A stretch of DNA of 64,000 nt, taken from Rubellimicrobium arenae. GTDB taxonomy: Bacteria; Pseudomonadota; Alphaproteobacteria; Rhodobacterales; Rhodobacteraceae. The stretch spans positions 62,001-126,000 of the forward strand of contig NZ_JAFMSS010000010.1 in the NCBI RefSeq assembly GCF_017916295.1, read 5' to 3'. Every line of letters starts with the position of its first letter. Positions within the stretch are counted from its first letter, which is position 1. Shown here in pieces: positions 27,254-35,936 of the stretch. Made by a program: the position numbers and the translations under genes. The notes under the pieces were generated by a model that worked only from the letters and a program-made list of their open reading frames with translations, had not been told where the DNA came from and did not search any database.

Positions 27254-27781
27254 ATGACCATCAAGACCCTGACCCTCGCGGGGGCACTCTTCCTCGGGCT
27301 GGCCCTTCCGGCCCTCGCACATATCACCCTCGAAACGTCCGAGGCTCCGGCCGGCAGCACCTACAAGGCGGTCCTGCGGGTCGGTCACGGCTGCGAAGGT
27401 AAGGCCACCACCGGAATCCGGGTGCAGATCCCGGATGGCGTCATCGCCGTGAAGCCCATGCCCAAGCCCGGCTGGACGATCGAGACGACGACCGGCGCCT
27501 ACGCGGAGCCCGTCCAACTCTGGGGCGAGACGCTGACCGAAGGCGTGCGGGAGATCACCTGGCGCGGCGGCGAGCTGCCCGACGCGTGGTACGACGAATT
27601 CGTGTTCCGCGCCCATCTCCCGGACGGCGGCGTGCCCGGCCAGATGCTGTACTTCCCCGTCCTGCAGGAGTGCGGCGACACGGTGACCCGCTGGATCGAC
27701 CTCCCGGCCGAGGGCCAGAGCGCCGAGGATCTCGAGGAGCCGGCACCTTCGCTCATGCTGACGGCGCCGGTCACGCAATGA
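27254..27781 (+). CDS. ycnI: YcnI-family periplasmic copper-binding protein (DUF1775)
   Basis: A 175-residue exported protein. The signal peptide ends at ALA22, so the mature chain begins with H23 (HITLETSEAPAGSTYKAV), the N-terminal histidine brace used by YcnI to bind copper. The conserved GHGCEGKATTGIRVQIPDG and PKPGWTIE segments follow. It overlaps the CopC-CopD gene by four bases (ATGA), so the two act together in periplasmic copper handling. The cluster converges on the nos genes, whose product NosZ needs many copper atoms. Confidence 0.9.
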   Translation: MTIKTLTLAGALFLGLALPALAHITLETSEAPAGSTYKAVLRVGHGCEGKATTGIRVQIPDGVIAVKPMPKPGWTIETTTGAYAEPVQLWGETLTEGVREITWRGGELPDAWYDEFVFRAHLPDGGVPGQMLYFPVLQECGDTVTRWIDLPAEGQSAEDLEEPAPSLMLTAPVTQ

Positions 27782-29430
27782 CCGCCAAGGCGCCGCATCC
27801 CCGTCTCCCCCTCGGCCGATGGCTCCGGGCCGCGCTCCTGCTGCCGCTCCTGATGGCGGCGGGCGTGGCGCAGGCCCATGCCGTCGTCACGGCGGCCGAG
27901 CCCGGGGACGGCGCCCTCCTGGCCAGCCCCCCGGCCGAGGTGGTCCTCCGGTTCAACGAGCCGGTGGCCCTCATCCATGCGCAGGTTCTGGACCCCGATG
28001 GCCGGGATGCGCTGGCCCCCGGCGCCGCCCAGAGCCGCGAGGACGGCCTGCATCTTTCCCTGCCCGACCGCCTGGGCCCGGGCACCTACACGGTGAGCTA
28101 CCACGTCACCTCGCTCGACGGGCATCCGGTGGAAGGATCGCTGGTCTTCAGCCTTGGACACGTGTCCGGTGGCGCGCATCCGGTGGCGGATGGGGCGCAG
28201 GCCTGGCGCTGGACCTTCGTGGCGGCCCGCCTCGCCCTTTACCTGGGCCTTGTCGGCGCGGTGGGCGGCGTCGCCTATGCGCGGCTGGTGCGGCCGACGG
28301 GCCCCGCGCGCGACTCGGTCTGGCAACTGGCCGGAGCCTCGGCGGCCCTGGGCCTGTGCGCCGTGGTCCCGACGCTGGGCCTGCATGGCGGGCGTCTCTT
28401 CGGAGGTCCGGCCCGCCAGTTGCTCGACCCCGCCACATGGGAGGCCGGAGCCCTGTCGGCCTTCGGTTGCACCGTCCTTTGCGCCGCCGCGGGCCTGGCT
28501 CTCATCGGGGCGGCGGCGAGGGCGCGGCGAAGACCCGGAGCCGGCATCCTGGCCCTCATGGGGGCGGGGCTTGCGCTTGGGGGCTTCGTCCTGAGCGGCC
28601 ATGCGGTGACGGCGGGACCGCGCTGGATCACCTCTCCCCTCCTGCTCCTCCATGTGGGGGCGGCGGCCTTCTGGGCCGGCTCGCTCCTGCCCCTGGTTCG
28701 GGCGCTGACGCGGCCCGCGCGGGAGGCCGCCCTCCTTCTCCAGACGTTCTCCCGGCGCGCGGTGCCTGCGGTGGCGCTCCTTGTCCTGGCCGGGCTCGGG
28801 CTGGCCTGGCTCCAGGTCCGTCACCTGGCGCCCTTGCCCGCCACCGAATACGGCCGCTTCCTTCTGGTGAAGCTCGGCCTCGTGGGGGGGCTTCTTGGCC
28901 TCGCGGCGCTCAACCGGCTTCGCCTTACCCCGGCGCTGATCCGGGGCGAGGCCAGGTCGCCTCGCCGACTCCGGCGGTCGATCCAGGCCGAGGCCGCTCT
29001 GGTCGCAGCCATCCTCGCCGTCACGGCGGCGCTCGGGACCACGGTGCCGCCGCGGGCGCTCATGGCCGCCGAAGCTCTTGCAGCGCCGGGTCCGCACGAC
29101 CCCGCAGTGGACGCGCGCCACCTGCATGTGATGGGAACGGGATTCCACGGGGACATTTCCTTTGCCCCTGGCGGGCTTGGCGCGAATACCGTCGCCATCC
29201 GCCTGCGTGATCTCGATGGTCGTCCTTTGCAGGTTCCCCAAGTTGCGTTGCGCCTCTCCAATCCTTCCCGCGGCATCGCGCCCCTGGAGCGACCAGCCCG
29301 GCCCGACGGTCCGGGGGTCTGGCGCATCGACGGGGTCACGCTGGGGGTGCCGGGCGCCTGGGACCTTGAGCTCGAGGTTCTCGTGTCCGATTTCGATCGG
29401 CAGACGGCCCGCGCGAGGCTCGATCTGTAG
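27778..29430 (+). CDS. copCD: CopC-CopD fusion protein for copper binding and uptake
   Basis: A 550-residue fusion. After a signal sequence the mature chain starts at H34 (HAVVTAAEPGDGALL), giving the CopC copper site, with the second ligand region in TSLDGHPVEG. A CopD membrane domain with about eight helices follows from about residue 150 (LVGAVGGVAYARLV and on), ending in a soluble tail with LHVMGTGFHGDI, which may bind a further metal ion. Start ATG overlaps the ycnI stop. Known CopC/CopD pairs move copper into the cytoplasm; here import in support of NosZ maturation is plausible (inference). Confidence 0.88.
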   Translation: MTAKAPHPRLPLGRWLRAALLLPLLMAAGVAQAHAVVTAAEPGDGALLASPPAEVVLRFNEPVALIHAQVLDPDGRDALAPGAAQSREDGLHLSLPDRLGPGTYTVSYHVTSLDGHPVEGSLVFSLGHVSGGAHPVADGAQAWRWTFVAARLALYLGLVGAVGGVAYARLVRPTGPARDSVWQLAGASAALGLCAVVPTLGLHGGRLFGGPARQLLDPATWEAGALSAFGCTVLCAAAGLALIGAAARARRRPGAGILALMGAGLALGGFVLSGHAVTAGPRWITSPLLLLHVGAAAFWAGSLLPLVRALTRPAREAALLLQTFSRRAVPAVALLVLAGLGLAWLQVRHLAPLPATEYGRFLLVKLGLVGGLLGLAALNRLRLTPALIRGEARSPRRLRRSIQAEAALVAAILAVTAALGTTVPPRALMAAEALAAPGPHDPAVDARHLHVMGTGFHGDISFAPGGLGANTVAIRLRDLDGRPLQVPQVALRLSNPSRGIAPLERPARPDGPGVWRIDGVTLGVPGAWDLELEVLVSDFDRQTARARLDL

Positions 29431-29454
29431 CCCCCCACGCCAAGCCGCCCTTGT

Positions 29455-29475
29455 GCCGGGGCCAGTTGCCCCGGC
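29455..29475. terminator. Bidirectional terminator between copCD and nosX
   Basis: Perfect 8-base arms GCCGGGGC (29455-29462) and GCCCCGGC (29468-29475) with a CAGTT loop, centred in the 59-base gap between the convergent copCD and nosX stops. Confidence 0.65.
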
Positions 29476-29489
29476 CCCGGTGCATGCGA

Positions 29490-30392
29490 TCAAAGGAGGG
29501 AAACGACCCGCAGGCCCGGGAGGCGGGTCAGTGTCTCGGTGATCGCCTCACGACCCATGAGGCAGAAGGCGGTCGAACAGGCGTCGGCCAGGGCCGCGGA
29601 TGGGGCGGTGACAGAGACCTGGCGCCACCCGGCCGCGGCCGGCCGACCGCTGCGCGGGTCGAGGATGTGGCCGATCCGCCCCGCCTGGTCGAAGGTGGTG
29701 CCGAGCGGAGCCGAGGTCGCCAGCGCCCGATCGCGCAGCGGCACGGCTGGCCCCTCCACGATCTGCACGGGCCAGTCCCCTCCGCGCGGATCGCCGCCCA
29801 GCGCCCGCAGTTCGCCCGTGTCGATCAGGATGTCGGTCAGGCCCTCGGCGGCCAGCAGGGCCGCGACGCGGTCCGCGATGTAGCCTTGGGCGATGCCGTT
29901 CAGCGTCAGCGCCATGCCCGGACGCGCCAGGGCGATGCGCCCCGGCTCGATGGTCACGCCCGTCCAGCCGACGAGATCCCGGACCGCGTCGGGATCGGGG
30001 GGGCGTCCCTCGGTCATCGCTGCCGCGTACTCGGTCCAGAGCGGCTGCACGGTCGGGTCGAAGGCGCCCTGGGTGGCCGTATGGACGGCGCCGGCCAGCG
30101 ACAGGCCGTCGAGAAGATCGAAGGGCGGAGCCTCGACCACGCCTGCGGCGTTCAGCCGGGACAGGGCCGAGTCGGGCCGGTAAAGACTGAAGACATCCTC
30201 GAGCCGGTCCACCTCGGCCCAGACACGGGCGGCGATGCGGGCGGCCTCGGGATGGGCGAGCAGGAGCGAGGCTCCGGCCCCCAGCGCCGTGCCTTGGAAG
30301 CGCTGCACGGGAAGTTCGGCTGCGGCGGCCCGGCCCGCCAATGGAAGGGCTGCGGAAAAGGCCAGGAAGCGGCGTCGCGAGATGCGGGCCAT
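29490..30392 (-). CDS. nosX: NosX / ApbE-type FAD:protein FMN transferase
   Basis: A 300-residue periplasmic flavin transferase. A Tat signal (RISRRRFLAFS at 3-13) precedes the ApbE fold; GAFDPTVQPLW, LNGIAQGYIADRV and the DTGELRALGGDPRGGDWPV region are family landmarks. It attaches FMN covalently to NosR (SGAT motif at NosR 193-196). Last gene of the nosRZDFYLX operon, one base after the nosL stop. The ATG at 30390-30392 is chosen because it begins the twin-arginine signal. Confidence 0.9.
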   Translation of the reverse strand: MARISRRRFLAFSAALPLAGRAAAAELPVQRFQGTALGAGASLLLAHPEAARIAARVWAEVDRLEDVFSLYRPDSALSRLNAAGVVEAPPFDLLDGLSLAGAVHTATQGAFDPTVQPLWTEYAAAMTEGRPPDPDAVRDLVGWTGVTIEPGRIALARPGMALTLNGIAQGYIADRVAALLAAEGLTDILIDTGELRALGGDPRGGDWPVQIVEGPAVPLRDRALATSAPLGTTFDQAGRIGHILDPRSGRPAAAGWRQVSVTAPSAALADACSTAFCLMGREAITETLTRLPGLRVVSLL

Positions 30393-30393
30393 G

Positions 30394-30972
30394 TCAGCCC
30401 TCCCCTTCTGGCGCGATCGCATGGAGCCGCTCGAGGTAATCCGCCTCGGCCCCGTCCGGGGCGGGATCCTCCCCGGATGGGACGGGGGCCAGAACATCCC
30501 GGTCCGGGATCTCGTCCAGCCGCAGCACCCGTCCGCCATTCACCTCGGCAAAGGCCGCCGCCTGCTCCCGCGCGCCGAACGGCACCAGTTCGGGCGCGCC
30601 CATGCCGCCCGACAGGGCCGATCCCTCGACATAGAAGGCCGTGTCGGCGGGGATCCAGTTATCGGTCCCGGGCTGATCCCAGGTCGCCCCGGGCGCGCCC
30701 ATGTCGCTGACATAGGCGGCGGCAATCGGGGCGCTCTGCTCGGGCATGCGCTGGTAGGCGATGGCGTCGCGGACCTGGGCGAAGAACAGGGGCTCGGCCT
30801 GTCCCTTGAGGTGGATCTGCCCCTTGGGGCCCGGATGCTCGATCACGACCATCTGGCAGTAGGTGTCCAGGGCATCCGCCGTGAGCGTGGCCGGCGCAGG
30901 GAGCGCTGCCTCCTCGGTGCGGCAGGCGGCCAGCGCCAGGAGGGCGCAGGCGGCGAGGGTCAGGCGGTTCAT
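30394..30972 (-). CDS. nosL: NosL copper-chaperone lipoprotein
   Basis: A 192-residue lipoprotein with lipobox LAAC (acylated C17). The Cu(I)-binding site C39-x-M41 (YCQMVV) is conserved, as are FFAQVRDAIAY and AAAYVSDMG. NosL delivers copper for the NosZ CuZ centre together with NosDFY. The gene overlaps nosY by four bases (ATGA). Confidence 0.92.
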   Translation of the reverse strand: MNRLTLAACALLALAACRTEEAALPAPATLTADALDTYCQMVVIEHPGPKGQIHLKGQAEPLFFAQVRDAIAYQRMPEQSAPIAAAYVSDMGAPGATWDQPGTDNWIPADTAFYVEGSALSGGMGAPELVPFGAREQAAAFAEVNGGRVLRLDEIPDRDVLAPVPSGEDPAPDGAEADYLERLHAIAPEGEG

Positions 30973-31790
30973 GGGGTCACACGCTGAAAGGCAAGGCGGG
31001 CGAGAAGGAAGGCCAGGACCGGCCAGCCCGCGATGGAAAGAAGGGATTCGAGGGCGGGGATCGTCGCAGCCGCACCGCCCACGCCTGCGGCGGCCGTCGC
31101 CGCCTCGGACGCGGCCAGGTTGTAGAGCCGGAAGGCGTCGGCGGGGTTCGCGAGCAGCAGCCAGGGAAAGACCCGGGTCGTGAAGACCCCGTCCCCGCCC
31201 GAGACCACCCCGGCCAGGAGCCCGAGGTCGTAAAGCACGATGAGCACGAGCCAGAGCCCGATGGCCAGCCCCGCCGCCGCACCGGGCCGCCGGGCCCAGG
31301 CCGAGATGGCATAGCCCACGCCCAAAAAGGTCGCGCCAAGAAGAAGCGACGTCCAGAAGAGCCGCAGCAGTGCCGGCAGCCCCTGCGCCGCGTGCGCATC
31401 GACGGCGAAGGCCGCCACGCTCGCCGCGCCGTAGCCCACGCCGGTCGCAAGGGCCAGGATCCCGAGATGCGCGGCGAACTTGCCCGCGAGGAGCTCGCCC
31501 CTCGACACCGGATAGGTCAGCACGAGCGGGAGCGTGCCGCGCTCGACCTCGCCCGCGATGGCGTCGAAGGACATCAGCAGCGCCACGAGCGGCACGAGGT
31601 AGACGCCCAGCGAGGTGAGGCTCGCCACCGTCACGGACAGGCGATCCACGCCCAGATCGCCCGTGGGCGCGCTGCCGGCGGCCGACAGGACCAGCGAGAA
31701 CAGGGTCATCATCGCGATGACGATGGCGACCCAGCGGTTGCGCAGCGCAATGCGGAACTCCGCCGCGGCGGTTGCGAGGACGCGGCTCAT
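30969..31790 (-). CDS. nosY: NosY ABC transporter membrane subunit
   Basis: A 273-residue ABC-2-type membrane protein with about six helices (WVAIVIAMMTLFSLVLSAAG, YLVPLVALLMSFDAIAGEVE and later ones). With NosF it forms the NosFY2 ATP-driven complex that acts with NosD in the assembly of the CuZ cluster. It overlaps nosF and nosL by four bases at each end. Confidence 0.92.
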   Translation of the reverse strand: MSRVLATAAAEFRIALRNRWVAIVIAMMTLFSLVLSAAGSAPTGDLGVDRLSVTVASLTSLGVYLVPLVALLMSFDAIAGEVERGTLPLVLTYPVSRGELLAGKFAAHLGILALATGVGYGAASVAAFAVDAHAAQGLPALLRLFWTSLLLGATFLGVGYAISAWARRPGAAAGLAIGLWLVLIVLYDLGLLAGVVSGGDGVFTTRVFPWLLLANPADAFRLYNLAASEAATAAAGVGGAAATIPALESLLSIAGWPVLAFLLARLAFQRVTP

Positions 31791-32680
31791 GCCCCGGCTC
31801 CTTGGCTGAAGTGGCTGTAGATGTCCTCGAGGCTGGGCGGGATCACCTCGACATCCTCGACGAGGCGGTCCAGCGCCGCGATCTGGCCAAGCCGCGCGAG
31901 CTTGTCGTCGGCCGCGCAGGTGAGGTCGACCATCACGCCGTTGCGCCGCCCGCCCGCCAGCTGCCGGGCCACGAGGTCGGCCTGCCCCGGCCGCGCCCGG
32001 ACCTGAAGCTGGATCGGGAGCGATGCCCGTCGCCGCAGCGCGTCCAGCGTGTCGTCGGCGACCATCCGTCCGCGTGACAGGATGACGATCCGGTCGGTGC
32101 GCGCTTCGACCTCGGTCAGGACATGCGAGGACAGCAGGATCGCCGCGCCGCCCGCGGCGAGCTCGTCCAGGATCGCGTAGAACTCGCGCCGCGACACCGG
32201 GTCCAGGCCGGAGGTCGGCTCGTCGAGCACGAGGAGGCGCGGACGCCCGATCAATGCCTGCGCCAGGCCCACGCGCTGACGCATCCCCTTGGAATAGGTG
32301 CCGATGCGGCGGGTCGCGGCCTGCGCGAGGTCCACACGTTCGAGGAGCGCCATGGCGCCCTTCGGATCGGCCCCCCGGAGCCGCATGTAGAAGCGGAGCT
32401 GCTCCAACCCCGTGAGCGCGGGATGGAAGGCCGCGTTCTCGGGCAGGTAGGCGGTGCCGTCGCGCGCCGCCCGCGCGCCCGGGGCGCCGCCCAGCACCTG
32501 GACGTCGCCCGAGGTCGCGGGGATCAGGCCCAGGATGATCTTCATCAGCGTGGACTTGCCCGCGCCGTTGTGGCCCAGCAGGGCCACCCGTTCGCCCGGG
32601 TTCAGCGCGAGGCTGACGCCCGAGAGCGCGGCCACGCCTTCGTAGGTCTTAGTGACCTGCGAGCAGCTCAGCGTCTGCAT
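31787..32680 (-). CDS. nosF: NosF ABC transporter ATPase
   Basis: A 297-residue ATPase with Walker A GHNGAGKST at 36-44, signature SKGMRQRVGLAQAL, Walker B LLVLDEPTSGLDPV and an H-loop (SSHVL). It drives the NosDFY machine for NosZ copper-sulfur-site assembly. The first 32 bases overlap the 3' end of nosD, an unusually long overlap that implies strong translational coupling. Confidence 0.93.
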   Translation of the reverse strand: MQTLSCSQVTKTYEGVAALSGVSLALNPGERVALLGHNGAGKSTLMKIILGLIPATSGDVQVLGGAPGARAARDGTAYLPENAAFHPALTGLEQLRFYMRLRGADPKGAMALLERVDLAQAATRRIGTYSKGMRQRVGLAQALIGRPRLLVLDEPTSGLDPVSRREFYAILDELAAGGAAILLSSHVLTEVEARTDRIVILSRGRMVADDTLDALRRRASLPIQLQVRARPGQADLVARQLAGGRRNGVMVDLTCAADDKLARLGQIAALDRLVEDVEVIPPSLEDIYSHFSQGAGA

Positions 32681-33983
32681 CGTCGACTCCTGTCTCGGGC
32701 CGGTGAAGGCGCGCCTCGGCCTCCATCGCGGCGATGTTGTCGGGCACCGCGATCTCGATCGGGGCCATGAGGGGGTGGCTGTCCACGACGCCGCCCGGGA
32801 GGGTGGCCGGGAAGTTCGCCTGGCTCCAGCGCACGAGCTGGACGGCGGGCGATCCGATCAGGAGGGCGGCGGCCGGCTGCGACCACAGGATCTGGTCCAT
32901 CAGGTCGTTGGGTCGGAAGCGTCCGTCCGCGAGGCCGTCCCCGTCGAGGTCGAAGGCCGGATGATCGGACCAGTAGTTGCCGCGGCCCTCAAGGCTCCAT
33001 TCGACGTCGCGCGTGCCCACGTACTTCACCTGCGTCTGGTTGCCGATGAAGGCGTTGAGCGTCAGGGCGTTCCGTTCCGAGCCGGCGGTGAAGTGGATGC
33101 CGATGGCGCAACCCTCGAAGCGGTTGCCGGCGATCAGGTTCGATTGGGCGTTGAACACGAAGAGGCATTTGCCGGCCCCGCCCCGCACGAGGTTGCCGGT
33201 GATGTCGGCGTGGTTCGCGTAGTTGAGCATCAGCCCGTAGCTGATGTCCCCGAGCGAAAGATTGTCCCGCACGGTCAGCCGGTCCGAGAACATCAGCGCG
33301 AAGCCGAGGTGGTTGCCGATCGAGACGTTGCCCGACACCTCGGAGTTGTTGGTGTACATGTAGTGGACCGCGAAGCGCAGGTCGCGGAAGAGGTTGTCGC
33401 GGTAGACGTTGTCGCGCGAGATGTTGGAGAAGATGCCGTCGCGCCCGTAGCGGATGTCGTTCCGCTCCACGACCGCGTGGCTGGTGTTCCAGATGTAGAC
33501 GCCGTTGCCGCGCGCGTTCATCCGGTGGTCCTGCCGCCCGACGACCGTGTTGCCGCGGATGACGGTGCCGTTCGCGCCGTGCAGGTCGATGCCGTGCAGG
33601 TTGCCGAGGAGGACGTTGTCCTCGATCACCGCGTCGCGCGCGACCTTGGTCAGCTTGATGCCGGCGTCGATGGTCTCCTGGCTGGAGCCCGAGCCGGTGA
33701 CATGCACCCCGCGCACGGTGACGTCCGCGCCCGTGATGGTGATCACCGACCCCGTCCCGGGGCCTTGGATCTCGGCCTGCCCCTGCCCGTCGAGGGTCAC
33801 GGGACGGTCGAGGGTCACCGGGCCATCGTAATGGCCCGGTTGAAGGATCAGCACGTCGCCGGGCTGGGCCTCGGCGACGGCGGCCGCCAGCGCCCCCGGA
33901 CCGGGCTCGACCCGACGCTCCTCGGCCGCGGCCCCAAGGGCCGGCAGCGCGAGGGCGAGAAGGAGGATCCGGGGGAGGCGCAT
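32649..33983 (-). CDS. nosD: NosD periplasmic beta-helix protein
   Basis: A 444-residue exported protein with a short signal (LLLALALPALGAA). It then shows the right-handed parallel beta-helix of the NosD/CASH family with repeated N-x-x-x-x-N turns (GNTVVGRQDHRMNARGNGVY, NSEVSGNVSIGNHLGFALM, ANHADITGNLVRGGAG). It cooperates with NosFY and NosL in copper loading of NosZ. It starts 3 bases after the nosZ stop and overlaps nosF by 32 bases. Confidence 0.93.
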   Translation of the reverse strand: MRLPRILLLALALPALGAAAEERRVEPGPGALAAAVAEAQPGDVLILQPGHYDGPVTLDRPVTLDGQGQAEIQGPGTGSVITITGADVTVRGVHVTGSGSSQETIDAGIKLTKVARDAVIEDNVLLGNLHGIDLHGANGTVIRGNTVVGRQDHRMNARGNGVYIWNTSHAVVERNDIRYGRDGIFSNISRDNVYRDNLFRDLRFAVHYMYTNNSEVSGNVSIGNHLGFALMFSDRLTVRDNLSLGDISYGLMLNYANHADITGNLVRGGAGKCLFVFNAQSNLIAGNRFEGCAIGIHFTAGSERNALTLNAFIGNQTQVKYVGTRDVEWSLEGRGNYWSDHPAFDLDGDGLADGRFRPNDLMDQILWSQPAAALLIGSPAVQLVRWSQANFPATLPGGVVDSHPLMAPIEIAVPDNIAAMEAEARLHRPETGVDDADAELLAGH

Positions 33984-33986
33984 GGC

Positions 33987-35936
33987 TCAGACCCCCTTGG
34001 CCTCGACGAACATCCGGCCCCGCATCTCCATGTGGAGCGCGTGGCAGAACCACTGGCAGTAGTACCAGTAGACGCCCGGATTGGCCGCCACGAAGGTGAC
34101 CGAGGAGGTCGCCTGCGGGCCGATCTCCATGGCGACGCCGTGGTTGCCCATGGTGAAGCCGTGGGTGAGGTCATCCACCTCGTCGAGGTTGGTGACGATC
34201 ACCGTGACCTCGTCGCCTTCCTTCACGGTGAAGCTTTCGAGGCTGAAGCTCGGCGCGACGGACGACATGTAGACCCGCACCTTGTTGCCGTCGCGGACGA
34301 TCTTGTCGGTCCATTCGTCGATGTTGACGCCGTCGGCCTCGGCCTGCTTGCGGGTCTCGGCCCACATGCGGTCCTGGCGGTCCCAGATCGACAGGGGGTT
34401 CACGATCGAGGCATGGACCGCGATGGCGTCGTGCGGCTCGGCGAAGTTCGGGCCGTCATGGAGCAGCACGGCCTTGTCGCCCGAGATGTCGAAGAGCTGG
34501 TCGTTCTCGGGCTTGAGCGGACCCACGTTGATGTAGCGGTCCTTCGAGAACTTGCAGAGCACCGCGAGGTACTTGCCGTCCGCGTCCAGCGTCTCGCCCA
34601 TGGAGGTCTTGAGGTGGCCGGGCTGGTACTGGACGTCGAACTTCTCGAGGATCGGATCGACGTTTTCGCCGTTGTAGGCGCGGATGGCGGCGTCGAGGTT
34701 CCACTTCACCACCTGGCTGTCGAGGAACAGCGAGGTGTAGCAGTTGCCCTTGCCGTCATAGGCGGTGTGGAGAGGCCCGAGGCCCAGCTCCGGCTGCGCG
34801 ACGATGACCGAGGACGGGTCGGCGTCGTCGGTGAACACCGCGTCCAGCTTGCGCACGTCGATCACCGAGACCGTGGGCGACAGCTTGCCCGCGATGCAGA
34901 GGTGGATCTTGTCGGGCGCCATGTTGCAGCCGTGCGGGTTGTTGGGCACGGGGATGTAGCGCGTGTAGTTCTTGTTCTGGCCCTTGCGGCCGTCGATGAC
35001 CTTGCAGCCGTTGATCTCCTGGTAATCCCCGGCGGCGATGCCCTTCTCGATCTCGGCGAGGTTATAGACCACGACGTGGTCCATCTCGCTTTCCATCATC
35101 TCGCCGGCATTCGTCCCCATCTCCGAGTTGTAGGAGGTGGAGAAGGCGTACTTGCCCTCGTAGTCGGCCTCGGCGTTGTCGAGGTTGCCCGACACCAGCA
35201 CCTGCCAGGCGACCTTCATCTCGTCCGCGTCCACGGCGGTGAAGACGTTCACGTAGGTCGACACGTCCGTCATCGTGGAGCCGTCGTTGACGAGCGGCGC
35301 CTCGTCCTCGCCGTTGGCAAAGACGTAGTTGGTGCGCGGCCACTTCTGCGGGCGCATCCCGTGGATGGCCTTCGCGTTCGGGATCTCGAGGATCTTGTCG
35401 GTCTTCATCACGTCGCAGCGGACGCGGGCCACGCGGGTGTTGGCCTTGTCGTTCATGAACAGGAAGCGGCCGTCGTAGCGCCCTTCGGTGAAGGACATGT
35501 GGACGTGGTGCAGGTCGCCGTTGTCGTGCACGACCTTGCCGTTGGCGGCGAGCTGCTTCTTCGTCTTCTCGGTCATGTTCTCGGTCATGATCCGGCGGGA
35601 CTCGTTGGTCTGGCCCCAGCCGGTGGCCGAGCAGCGGTTGAACACCGGCACCCGCATCAGCTCGCGCATCGAGGGGACGCCCAGGATGCGCATCTCGCCG
35701 GTCTGGCCCGAGGACCAGAAGCCGTAGTATTCATCCAGCTGGCCCGGCGCGACGGCGCCCGAGGCGGCCTCCTGCGCGGCGGCCGGGGTCGCGGCGGACA
35801 GGCCCGCCAGGCCGGCGACGCCACCGAGGCCGGCCAGCCGCGCGCCTCCCATGGAGCCCAGCAGAGCGGCACCGCCTGCGGTGGCGCCCAGGAGCCCACG
35901 GCGGGTCAGGCCGCCCTTGGGAAGGTCTTCAGGCAT
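33987..35936 (-). CDS. nosZ: Nitrous oxide reductase NosZ (clade I, Tat-exported)
   Basis: A 649-residue copper enzyme that reduces N2O to N2 in the periplasm. A Tat signal (LTRRGLLGATAGG; R12-R13) shows clade I. The N-terminal seven-bladed propeller carries CuZ histidines, for example in NGDLHHVHMSF. The C-terminal cupredoxin domain holds the CuA ligands C627, C631, H635 and M638 (C-x3-C-x3-H-x2-M). All recognised ligands are intact, so the enzyme should be functional. It overlaps nosR by 8 bases. Confidence 0.97.
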   Translation of the reverse strand: MPEDLPKGGLTRRGLLGATAGGAALLGSMGGARLAGLGGVAGLAGLSAATPAAAQEAASGAVAPGQLDEYYGFWSSGQTGEMRILGVPSMRELMRVPVFNRCSATGWGQTNESRRIMTENMTEKTKKQLAANGKVVHDNGDLHHVHMSFTEGRYDGRFLFMNDKANTRVARVRCDVMKTDKILEIPNAKAIHGMRPQKWPRTNYVFANGEDEAPLVNDGSTMTDVSTYVNVFTAVDADEMKVAWQVLVSGNLDNAEADYEGKYAFSTSYNSEMGTNAGEMMESEMDHVVVYNLAEIEKGIAAGDYQEINGCKVIDGRKGQNKNYTRYIPVPNNPHGCNMAPDKIHLCIAGKLSPTVSVIDVRKLDAVFTDDADPSSVIVAQPELGLGPLHTAYDGKGNCYTSLFLDSQVVKWNLDAAIRAYNGENVDPILEKFDVQYQPGHLKTSMGETLDADGKYLAVLCKFSKDRYINVGPLKPENDQLFDISGDKAVLLHDGPNFAEPHDAIAVHASIVNPLSIWDRQDRMWAETRKQAEADGVNIDEWTDKIVRDGNKVRVYMSSVAPSFSLESFTVKEGDEVTVIVTNLDEVDDLTHGFTMGNHGVAMEIGPQATSSVTFVAANPGVYWYYCQWFCHALHMEMRGRMFVEAKGV